Source: Bacteroidota bacterium
GTDB taxonomy: Bacteria > Bacteroidota > Bacteroidia > Cytophagales > Microscillaceae
Direction: 5' to 3'
NCBI GenBank assembly: GCA_004292795.1
Contig: RDXI01000003.1
Location: forward strand, 1-36,546
DNA length: 36,546 bases
Part shown: one piece after another, positions 8,878 to 15,970 of the stretch
How positions within the stretch are numbered: position 1 is the stretch's first letter
Layout: every line of letters starts with the position of its first letter
Position numbers and translations under genes: made by a program
Notes under the pieces: generated by a model
Told to the model about the DNA's origin: nothing
The model's database searches: none
Seen by the model: only the letters and a program-made list of their open reading frames with translations

Positions 8878-8893
8878 ATTTGTGAAAAAAAAT

Positions 8894-10024
8894 ATGCGAA
8901 AACTTACTTTCCTACTCCTTTGGGTATGCTTGCCTACCCTTGCCTGCGCCCAAACACGAACAGACGCTTGGATACGTGACAGCATTGCGTTGGCAAAACG
9001 CTTTGATGATATATCGAGGTATAATACAAAGCCTGATAGCATCAGGTACTATGCGCAAGAAGCCCTCCGAGTAGCCGAGTCTATGAACTATGCACATGGA
9101 AAGGCTATGGCGCACTGCTATTTGGGGCTTGCGGCAGAGAAAATAGGCTATTACCCTTTGGCAGAGGCAGAATATCTAAAACGCCTCCAAATACGCCAAA
9201 CGCAACCTGAAAAAAATACTATGCAACTTATTTGGGCGTATTTGGATTTGGCAAACTTATATAATGACTTAGGTAAAGAAAAGGAGTTTATGGAAATGTA
9301 CAAACAGGTTATGAAACTTACTCCTAAACTCCCATTTCACATACATACTTATAATTTGATAGATGGTATGCATCAACGTGCTATCAGTTTTTATAGCAAC
9401 AAACAACAACTCGAAAAACAACAAGAATTTCACAAGGAACGCATCAAAATCGCCTTACAATACCAAAAAAAGGCTTTACCTCCAGATGTATTACCCGCTT
9501 TGTACGTAGAAAATGACCGCATTTGCCAAGCCAAAACGTATATGTATAAGCAAAAGAAACAAGATATACGCAAGGTATTGGACGAAAGAATGAAAAATGC
9601 TCCTAACCTAAAGGTAGAAGCAGAAGGTTTTGCCTATCGTATGATAATGTCAGATGCCCAAGCAACTAACAACACAGCACATATTAAAAAAGTATATCAA
9701 TATGCCCAAAAACGCTTTATGTCTATAGGGCAATATGAAGAATATATCAGGACTTCTCTGAAGGCATACGCAACGTTGGAGGACTTATTGGACAAGTTCC
9801 AAGCATTGGAAGACATCATGGCACTTGTGCAGAAGCACAACCTTACTGCACACGCTTATCGCTTTCCTGCCAACTACAATGCGTGGCTACACATAGCCAT
9901 CAAAAGCCCCACTCAAGAAAAAGAAAAGGCGATTGTGTTCTTGAAAAAATGGCAAAAGAAACAAAACGGAATTTCCCAAAAGGTATGGGCAGACGAAGCC
10001 TTAAGTGCTTTAGGCAGTAAGTAA
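8894..10024 (+). CDS. Exported TPR-like repeat protein
   Basis: 376 residues from the ATG at 8894. An in-frame start at 8771 would add 41 residues encoded by the hairpin repeat and is rejected. The N-terminus MRKLTFLLLWVCLPTLACAQ is a signal peptide with probable signal peptidase I cleavage at ACA|Q; a lipobox reading is weaker. Residues about 25-376 are helical, with TPR-like pairs such as YAQEALRVAESMNYAHGKAMAHCYLGLAAEKIGYY (quoted only up to its key residues Y/A/L/G) and LAEAEYLKRL. No enzyme motif is visible. Two YAGGCRAG motifs overlap in the signal peptide codons. The 3' end overlaps the convergent engB gene by 15 bp. Confidence 0.8.
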   Translation: MRKLTFLLLWVCLPTLACAQTRTDAWIRDSIALAKRFDDISRYNTKPDSIRYYAQEALRVAESMNYAHGKAMAHCYLGLAAEKIGYYPLAEAEYLKRLQIRQTQPEKNTMQLIWAYLDLANLYNDLGKEKEFMEMYKQVMKLTPKLPFHIHTYNLIDGMHQRAISFYSNKQQLEKQQEFHKERIKIALQYQKKALPPDVLPALYVENDRICQAKTYMYKQKKQDIRKVLDERMKNAPNLKVEAEGFAYRMIMSDAQATNNTAHIKKVYQYAQKRFMSIGQYEEYIRTSLKAYATLEDLLDKFQALEDIMALVQKHNLTAHAYRFPANYNAWLHIAIKSPTQEKEKAIVFLKKWQKKQNGISQKVWADEALSALGSK

Positions 10025-10615
10025 GTCCTCGTTCATCTCGGCTATGTAGGCAAGGACATCTTCGCGTCCACGTCCATCTTCGGCAGAGGTAAGAAAATTC
10101 ATAGGCAACTCCTCCCACGTTTCGAGCAAAGTGCCATAATAACGCGCAAGGTTAGAGTTGATTTGATTATTCGAGAGTTTGTCCGCTTTCGTGAAGCAGA
10201 TAGCAAACGGAATTTCTTTCTCGCCCAAAAACTGTAGGAAAGAAAGGTCTATTTTTTGAGGCTCAAGGCGTAGGTCTATCAACACAAACAAACAGCTAAG
10301 TTCCTTGCGTTGTAAAATATAATTTTGTATCATTTTCCCAAAGCCCGTTCTTTGCGTTTGGCTCGCCTTCGCAAAGCCATAACCGGGCAAATCGACCAAA
10401 TACCATTTATCATTTACCACAAAATGATTGATAAGTTGGGTTTTGCCGGGGGTTTGAGATGTTTTAGCCAATGTTTTCACGCCTACCAAACGATTGATAA
10501 GCGAGGACTTGCCTACGTTTGACCTGCCAATGAAAGCGTATTCAGGCAAGCCATCTTCAGGACATTCTATATATTTAGCACTACTTTTGACGAATTTTGC
10601 AGACTTGATATTCAT
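10010..10615 (-). CDS. engB: Ribosome biogenesis GTP-binding protein YsxC/EngB
   Basis: 201 residues with a full set of GTPase motifs: G1 GRSNVGKS at 30-37, G2 Thr in TSQTPGKT near 55, G3 DLPG at 75-78, G4 TKAD at 142-145 and G5 SAEDGRG near 177. This is the essential TrmE-Era-type GTPase of 50S subunit assembly. It is the last gene of the minus-strand glycan cluster, 16 bp after the upstream glycosyltransferase stop, and a TAACTTTG -7 element lies just before its start. The C-terminal codons overlap the convergent TPR gene by 15 bp. Confidence 0.96.
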   Translation of the reverse strand: MNIKSAKFVKSSAKYIECPEDGLPEYAFIGRSNVGKSSLINRLVGVKTLAKTSQTPGKTQLINHFVVNDKWYLVDLPGYGFAKASQTQRTGFGKMIQNYILQRKELSCLFVLIDLRLEPQKIDLSFLQFLGEKEIPFAICFTKADKLSNNQINSNLARYYGTLLETWEELPMNFLTSAEDGRGREDVLAYIAEMNEDLLTA

Positions 10616-10619
10616 AGTG

Positions 10620-10627
10620 CAAAGTTA
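10620..10627 (-). promoter_or_regulatory. Possible internal promoter -7 element for engB
   Basis: On the minus strand TAACTTTG fits TAnnTTTG and ends 5 nt before the engB ATG. A TTGG lies about 19 bp further upstream, near 10647-10650. If used, transcription would begin at or next to the start codon, giving a leaderless mRNA. Confidence 0.4.
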
Positions 10628-10631
10628 GCAT

Positions 10632-11651
10632 TTATCTATCAGATAACCAATACTTTACCCAAAATTTCGTTTTTCCCCAGCTTGTATAATCTTTGTAAGG
10701 CGACAAGGGAGATTGCGCAAAAAGTCTGTAAAAATACTTGCCTACCCCTGCCTTGCCTGCCATGTGGCGTAGCCAAAGCTCCCGCAAATAATGCGTTAAA
10801 GCAGGTTCGGGATATGCTTTGTATTGGGCATTGGCTTGTTGAATTTTGCATAGCCAAGCATCTATATTTTGTAGGTAGGCAAGGGTAGGTGTTTCGGGTG
10901 CGGAGCGTGTGAGTGCATAGTGCATTTCAAGTTCTTGTTCGGTAGGCAAGATGCCTATTTTCTGTAATTGTTGTGCGTAAATTGTCAGCGTAGTCGCTTT
11001 CATTCCTTGCGCATATTGTTGCGTGATTTGGTGGGTATGTTCGCGCCTTTTTGTCAAAACTTGCGGTAAATTCACGATTTTTCCAAACTTTTGTAGCGCA
11101 ATCCAAAGCGCGTAATCTTCTGCATGCAGATATTTTTTTTCATACAAAAGCGCGTTTTTTTTCAATACACTATTTCGCATTATCACGCTTGAATGTAGGA
11201 AAGGACAACGAAACAACAACGCCACGTGTAGCTCCTCATCTTCCACAGGATTTTTAGAAATTTCTTCTACATCATTGCCAAAAGAAACAAACCAACTCCC
11301 ACACAATACCACATCTTCGTGCTTGTCCATGTACGTCACTTGCGTTTTGAGCCTATCCAAAAACATCAAATCGTCAGCATCAAGACGCGCTATGTATTTT
11401 GTGTTGATACGCTCCAAACCTCGATTAAGTGTATGTATCAAACCCTTATTTTCTTCATTTTTCAAAAGCGTAACAAATTCATTTTGCCAACTCTGCAAGT
11501 AGGCAAGACTTCCATCAGTCGAGCCATCATCAATCACCAAAACAGCGAAACTATATTTTTGCAAACACGCCTCTATATTTTGCACCAAAGCAGGCAAGTA
11601 GGCGAGTGCGTTGTAGCAAGGAATAAGCAACGTAACATCAAGTTTTTCCAT
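10632..11651 (-). CDS. Family 2 glycosyltransferase
   Basis: 339 residues. GT-A fold with the N-terminal strand VTLLIPCYNALAYLPALV, nucleotide-binding DDGSTDGS at 41-48 and the metal-binding DADD at 91-94. The acceptor region is about 150-210 (FLHSSVIMR, HAEDYALWIAL), with the ED that often supplies the base. No transmembrane segment, so it is a cytoplasmic or peripheral enzyme adding one sugar to a lipid-linked glycan. Its start overlaps the end of the upstream glycosyltransferase by 14 bp. Several YAGGCRAG motifs fall in its coding sequence. Donor and acceptor are unknown. Confidence 0.92.
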   Translation of the reverse strand: MEKLDVTLLIPCYNALAYLPALVQNIEACLQKYSFAVLVIDDGSTDGSLAYLQSWQNEFVTLLKNEENKGLIHTLNRGLERINTKYIARLDADDLMFLDRLKTQVTYMDKHEDVVLCGSWFVSFGNDVEEISKNPVEDEELHVALLFRCPFLHSSVIMRNSVLKKNALLYEKKYLHAEDYALWIALQKFGKIVNLPQVLTKRREHTHQITQQYAQGMKATTLTIYAQQLQKIGILPTEQELEMHYALTRSAPETPTLAYLQNIDAWLCKIQQANAQYKAYPEPALTHYLRELWLRHMAGKAGVGKYFYRLFAQSPLSPYKDYTSWGKTKFWVKYWLSDR

Positions 11652-12666
11652 ACAAACAAGCTATAAAAAATCTAATTTTATGCCCAAAACCTTTGATATG
11701 TTTTGTTTTAGTGCGTAATTTGTAATAATTAAGCCATAAAAATACACTCAACTTGTTTTGTTGGTGCATATATTCCACAAAAAGTTTGTCTATCACAGCA
11801 TCAAACCTTGCCTGCTCGAAGATGTGTTTTTGATGATTGTACTGCACGATTTTATTCAGAACTTGCCGTATGTGAGAAGCCTTGCCTACGTACTTTTGCA
11901 TACAAAAATCAATAAAAATGCCTATTTCTTCGATGGGCAAAATGGGAATTTTAGTAGCTATGTGTTCAGTTATCATAGTTTTTAACAATGCTGTTTGTGC
12001 TTCTTTGTATTGGGCAGAAATGCCTGTTTTTTCGTGTATTCTAAAATGCACCAATGCCTCTGGAATCGTATAAAATTTCGCACCTGCATTTACCAAATCA
12101 TACCAAAACTTAGTATCTTGTGCCACAAAATAATGGCTGTCGTATTTTATTTCAAAATTTTCTATTGTTTTTTTACGCACCATAGCACTACTATTCACTA
12201 TAATAGACTTAGCAAAAAAGAAATTGAACGCCAAACTTTCATTATCTACTGCAAAATAATTACAAAAATCAGGCAGTTTATGGGCATAAATTTTATACAC
12301 AAAACTCCCACAAACATCAACATCAGAATTATTTTCTAAAAACTCAACTTGCCTACCCAATCTATGAGGCAATGCCACATCATCACTATCCAAATTCGCT
12401 ATGTACTCGCCTGTAGCAAGCGCAAGCAAGCGGTTTCGAGTAGAAGGCAAGCCTTCTTTTTTTTCGTTTTTGTATAAAAAAATCCTGTTATCTTGTTGCG
12501 CTATTTGTTGCGCTATTACAAACGTATTATCTGTTGAGCCATCGTCTATCATAATCAACTCAAAATGCGGGTACGTTTGCGCCAAAATACTTTCGACTGC
12601 CTCTTGCAAATATATTTCGTTGTTGTGAATAGGCATCAACACACTTACTTTCGGACTGTTTGCCAT
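11638..12666 (-). CDS. Family 2 glycosyltransferase
   Basis: 342 residues, homologous in layout to the next gene: VSVLMPIHNNEIYLQEAVESI at the start (key residues P12, H14, N15), DDGSTDNT at 41-48, DSDD at 93-96, and an acceptor region with VNSSAMVRK and AQDTKFWYDLVNAG. The C-terminal 100 residues are lysine-rich and helical, possibly for membrane association. It starts 9 bp after the upstream methyltransferase. It should transfer a sugar in surface polysaccharide assembly; specificity is unknown. AT-rich compared with the other glycosyltransferase. Confidence 0.92.
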   Translation of the reverse strand: MANSPKVSVLMPIHNNEIYLQEAVESILAQTYPHFELIMIDDGSTDNTFVIAQQIAQQDNRIFLYKNEKKEGLPSTRNRLLALATGEYIANLDSDDVALPHRLGRQVEFLENNSDVDVCGSFVYKIYAHKLPDFCNYFAVDNESLAFNFFFAKSIIVNSSAMVRKKTIENFEIKYDSHYFVAQDTKFWYDLVNAGAKFYTIPEALVHFRIHEKTGISAQYKEAQTALLKTMITEHIATKIPILPIEEIGIFIDFCMQKYVGKASHIRQVLNKIVQYNHQKHIFEQARFDAVIDKLFVEYMHQQNKLSVFLWLNYYKLRTKTKHIKGFGHKIRFFIACLYGKT

Positions 12667-12675
12667 ACAGCGTAT

Positions 12676-13362
12676 TTATTTTTTTCTGAATTTAGCAGAC
12701 AAAACGCCATAACGTTCTGTTTTGTCTTCGTGGTTGTAAGGTATATTTTCGGTGATGCTTTCGTACATACCATTTGCCTTTTTTTCAAAATGGCGTTCTT
12801 CCAACAATTCAAAATTGGCAGGAAACATTTTGATAATATCAAAACTATACGAAATAGGCTCGCATACTGTAGGCTTGTGGTTCAGGTCAGTAATAAGCAA
12901 AAACAAGCCACCAATTTTCAATACACGCTCAATTTCGAGGATAGTATTTTCCAAAGCGTCCACATGGTCGAGGGAATTAAAGCTACACACCACATCAAAA
13001 TATCGATTGGGAAAAGGTATATGTTCGCTGTTGGCTATCACATATTGCATTTTGTGTTGGTTCGCGCCTATTTGCAAATATTCACTCACAAGCGGGTCTA
13101 AGCCCACACGCTCCGAAGCCACATCTGCCCATTCCAAACTGCCACACGGACCACAACCAATGTCCAATATTTTTTTATCCTTGTAAAAATCCATACTTAG
13201 CCCAAAATGTGTAGTATAGAAATGGGCGTAATGCTCGTTGGGCAAAGTGCCTTGTTCTGCTTTTTTTCTACGCCAATAGCGCATTTCCGCTTCGCCTTTG
13301 CTCACTTGGTCAAGCCCAAGCAGGTACTTTGTTTTTCGGACAGCGCGTTGAAAAATATTCAT
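12676..13362 (-). CDS. Class I SAM-dependent methyltransferase
   Basis: 228 residues. Motif I ILDIGCGPCGS at 65-75, acidic residue after strand 2 in VGLDPL, an SEHIPFPNRYFDVVCSFNSLDHV block (motifs II/III), and the post-motif strand VLKIGGLFLLITDLN. This is the Methyltransf_11 pattern. It follows the upstream methyltransferase by 8 bp, inside the glycan cluster, so O-methylation of a sugar or chain capping is plausible but not shown. It has no membrane segment. Confidence 0.88.
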   Translation of the reverse strand: MNIFQRAVRKTKYLLGLDQVSKGEAEMRYWRRKKAEQGTLPNEHYAHFYTTHFGLSMDFYKDKKILDIGCGPCGSLEWADVASERVGLDPLVSEYLQIGANQHKMQYVIANSEHIPFPNRYFDVVCSFNSLDHVDALENTILEIERVLKIGGLFLLITDLNHKPTVCEPISYSFDIIKMFPANFELLEERHFEKKANGMYESITENIPYNHEDKTERYGVLSAKFRKK

Positions 13363-13370
13363 AATCGAGT

Positions 13371-14048
13371 CTATTTTGTTTTTTGTAATATTAAGGTAAA
13401 GCCATTTTTGACATATCTACGGAAACCTATATTGTAGCAAAAACGTTGCCATCTGTAATACAATGTATTGATAAGCTTGTTGTGGATAAAAAAACGATAG
13501 AGGTCAAAAGGCAGTTCTATGAACCGATACACTTCTTCGCGTACTTCGTATTTTTGCGAAACAGGAGGGCGTGTATAGTTGTTAGCATCTTTGCGGGTAA
13601 GGTATTTTTTGAAAACGGCAGGCGAGTAGGGCTTGATGTGCGACAAATCGTCATAAAAAATATCGGACAACAAAGGCGCGGAAATCACCAAATAACCGCC
13701 TTCTTTCAAACATCTATCACATTCTTTCAGAAATTCGTACAGCGTTTCAGGTGATAAATGCTCCACAATATGGCTCGCGTGAATCATATCAAAGAATTGG
13801 GTAGGGTAGGGGAGGGCAGGCAAGTTGCCAAGCGAAACGTGGGGATAGTTTTTGGATAAGGCATCGACTGTAGCAGGGTTGCCGTCCAGCATATAAATAT
13901 CTGTGCGTTTCAAACTTTGCGCAAAACTCGCCTCGCCTGCCCCCACGTCCAAAACTACAGACTGCGGGTGCAAATACTTTTCGGCAAGGGCAAAAAAGGG
14001 CAAACGACTATAAGTGGCGTAGGCTTGTACGCTTCGTAGGAAAGACAT
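13371..14048 (-). CDS. Class I SAM-dependent methyltransferase
   Basis: 225 residues. Motif I VVLDVGAGEASF at 31-42, MLDGNP as the strand-2 acidic site, and HASHIVEHLSPETLYEFLKECDRC (key HIVEHL) as in Methyltransf_11/23 proteins, then LKEGGYLVISAP. The C-terminal 70 residues are basic and aromatic and could contact a lipid-linked substrate. It lies 3 bp after the upstream methyltransferase gene and 8 bp before the next. Role inferred from context: modification of surface glycan. Confidence 0.87.
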   Translation of the reverse strand: MSFLRSVQAYATYSRLPFFALAEKYLHPQSVVLDVGAGEASFAQSLKRTDIYMLDGNPATVDALSKNYPHVSLGNLPALPYPTQFFDMIHASHIVEHLSPETLYEFLKECDRCLKEGGYLVISAPLLSDIFYDDLSHIKPYSPAVFKKYLTRKDANNYTRPPVSQKYEVREEVYRFIELPFDLYRFFIHNKLINTLYYRWQRFCYNIGFRRYVKNGFTLILQKTK

Positions 14049-14051
14049 AAA

Positions 14052-14747
14052 TCAAAAATTACGTTGCCAAAAACTTGTTTGCCAAAAGCGCGTAGAAGTG
14101 TGCGTGTAGGGTCCAAGTCCCCAAAAATGCGTGCTTTTCCAATGGAGCGCGTCAAGGGTGTGATGAGCGTAGGCATAATCCGCTCTTTCGGCATTATCCA
14201 AAATGAGAAAACCGTTTTTTTTCAACTTCGAAATGGCGTGCATCACACACGCATTGCGCGACCTGCCATCTACCAAAATCATATCAAAACGCTCATCAGG
14301 ATAGGCTTCGATACTTTGGGCGTATTTTTCGAAAGAGTAATGCCTGCAATCGGGCATATAATACGAAACATAATCGGTAGGGTTGGTATGCGTTTTTTGG
14401 TCATAGTCGGTTATAGGCACAGGCAAGATAACTTGATTTTCATAATTCGCCAAGCCTTTGCTCGACAACAGCGCGTTTACTTTCTCAAACCACGCAGGAT
14501 TATGCTCTACGGACATGATTTTCTGCACATTTTGCGCAAAAAAGAGCGTAGAGCCACCCATACCAAACTCAAAAACGTGCATTTCGGGCTTCATAATCTT
14601 TTGCAAAAAACGAAAAGCCTGAAAATTTATCCAAGGCAATTCATCTTCCAAAGCCGTTTTGTTGATGCTCTTTCGGTAAGACTCTTTGAACCGATAATGG
14701 TCAAAAAATTGAATAATTTTTTGATTGAGGCGGTTTGTTATTCCCAT
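14052..14747 (-). CDS. SAM-dependent methyltransferase-like protein
   Basis: 231 residues from the ATG at 14747. The longer in-frame version would run 100 bp into the ABC gene and is rejected; the chosen start overlaps the ABC stop by 10 bp (ATGGGAATAA), a normal coupling. VFEFGMGGSTLFFA at 58-71 is a Rossmann motif I, VEHNPAWFEK the strand-2 acidic site, DMILVDGRSRNACV the strand-4 site, and GFLILDNAERADY the strand-5 block. This resembles Methyltransf_24-type enzymes. Third methyltransferase in a row; substrate unknown. Confidence 0.85.
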   Translation of the reverse strand: MGITNRLNQKIIQFFDHYRFKESYRKSINKTALEDELPWINFQAFRFLQKIMKPEMHVFEFGMGGSTLFFAQNVQKIMSVEHNPAWFEKVNALLSSKGLANYENQVILPVPITDYDQKTHTNPTDYVSYYMPDCRHYSFEKYAQSIEAYPDERFDMILVDGRSRNACVMHAISKLKKNGFLILDNAERADYAYAHHTLDALHWKSTHFWGLGPYTHTSTRFWQTSFWQRNF

Positions 14748-15967
14748 GTGAAATCTGTAAAAACAATGCTTTCTTGGTAATTTTGTATAGAACTTTCGGG
14801 GTAATATTTCCCTTCGGCTACTTGTATTTGGTAGGCATCTTGTATCCAATCCAATTTTTCGAAAGGCGTTTCTACTAAGATGTTGAGCAAATACGTTTGT
14901 GCAGAGAGTGCGACTTTAGGCAAGACGCAATCGAAATAACCCGCAGGCGAGGTTGTTTGATAGGTTTTGTTCAATAGCTTCGTCCAGAGCAAAATTTTCG
15001 CATTGCCGTTCATTTCCTTGAATTTCAGGGCTACCGACACTTGCGAGAAAGCTTGCCCCGCTTCGTAGTGTAGCCTGATTTTAAGGGGCTTGCCTGTAGT
15101 GGCGAAAGGAATAGGCTCGCCTGCTTCGTTGAGTAGCTCTATCTTGTGGAGCAAAAACTGTGCGTGTCGTTGTCGGTCTTGCCTGTCCGCCAAGTTCGTT
15201 TCGGTCAGGTAGGCAAGCGTATTTTGTTGATAATATTGAATGGCACTTTGCACATGGGGCGTACACATTGCCATCTCGCCCTGTTGTAATACTACAGCTT
15301 TGTGGCACATATTTTCTATGAGTCCTAACTGGTGTGAAACAATGAGAGCAGTCTTGCCTTCATGCGCCAAGTTATGCAACTTACCAAGGCATTTTTTCTG
15401 AAATTCCAAATCACCCACCGCTAACACCTCATCTACCACAATAATATCATTGCGCAAATGCGCCGCTACTGCGAAGGCAAGCCTTACATACATACCCGAA
15501 CTATACCGCTTCACAGGCGTATCCAAGTATGCCTCGATGCCCGAAAAAGCGATAATTTCATCTAATTGCGCCTTAATTTCGCGCTTCGTCATACCCAAAA
15601 TAGCCCCATTCAGCAAAATATTTTCCTTGCCTGTCAGTTCGGGGTGAAAGCCCGTTCCGACTTCGAGCAAGCTACTCATTCTGCCCTTTATCCAAACATT
15701 GCCTTTTGTGGGTGTAGTAATTCTGGATAATATTTTCAAAAGTGTGGACTTACCCGAACCATTCTTGCCTATGATGCCCACCGTTTCGCCTTGTTTGATG
15801 TCTAAGTTGATGTCTTGCAACGCCCACCTAAAAGTAGGCAAGGCTTGGTTTTTGTGTGCCAAACCCCGCCACCAATGTAGCAAATCTTCTTTGAGCGAAT
15901 AATAATTCGTAGTACCCAATCGATATTTTTTCCAAATATGCTCTATGCGTATCGCAACATCAGACAT
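14738..15967 (-). CDS. ABC transporter ATP-binding protein for polysaccharide export (Wzt/TagH type)
   Basis: 409 residues. Walker A GKNGSGKST at 67-75, Q-loop region SSLLEVGTGFHPELTG, signature YSSGM at 155-159, Walker B DIIVVDEVLAVGD around 174-186, and switch His in IVSHQ. About 240-409 is a C-terminal beta-sandwich like the carbohydrate-binding domain of Wzt, which selects finished O-antigen chains at the inner membrane. The permease (Wzm/TagG) normally sits next to this gene, but no membrane transporter gene is in the window. It begins 3 bp after the T9SS-exported PKD gene and overlaps the next methyltransferase by 10 bp. Confidence 0.92.
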   Translation of the reverse strand: MSDVAIRIEHIWKKYRLGTTNYYSLKEDLLHWWRGLAHKNQALPTFRWALQDINLDIKQGETVGIIGKNGSGKSTLLKILSRITTPTKGNVWIKGRMSSLLEVGTGFHPELTGKENILLNGAILGMTKREIKAQLDEIIAFSGIEAYLDTPVKRYSSGMYVRLAFAVAAHLRNDIIVVDEVLAVGDLEFQKKCLGKLHNLAHEGKTALIVSHQLGLIENMCHKAVVLQQGEMAMCTPHVQSAIQYYQQNTLAYLTETNLADRQDRQRHAQFLLHKIELLNEAGEPIPFATTGKPLKIRLHYEAGQAFSQVSVALKFKEMNGNAKILLWTKLLNKTYQTTSPAGYFDCVLPKVALSAQTYLLNILVETPFEKLDWIQDAYQIQVAEGKYYPESSIQNYQESIVFTDFTWE

Positions 15968-15970
15968 GGG

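Noticed and set aside
8771-8893. N-terminal extension of the TPR gene
   Set aside because: The extra 41 codons are the right half of hairpin element copy 2; the ATG at 8894 gives a proper signal peptide.
14064-14780. Long plus-strand frame opposite the third methyltransferase
   Set aside because: Basic, motif-free product; the minus strand encodes a clear SAM-binding fold with 10-bp coupling to the ABC gene.
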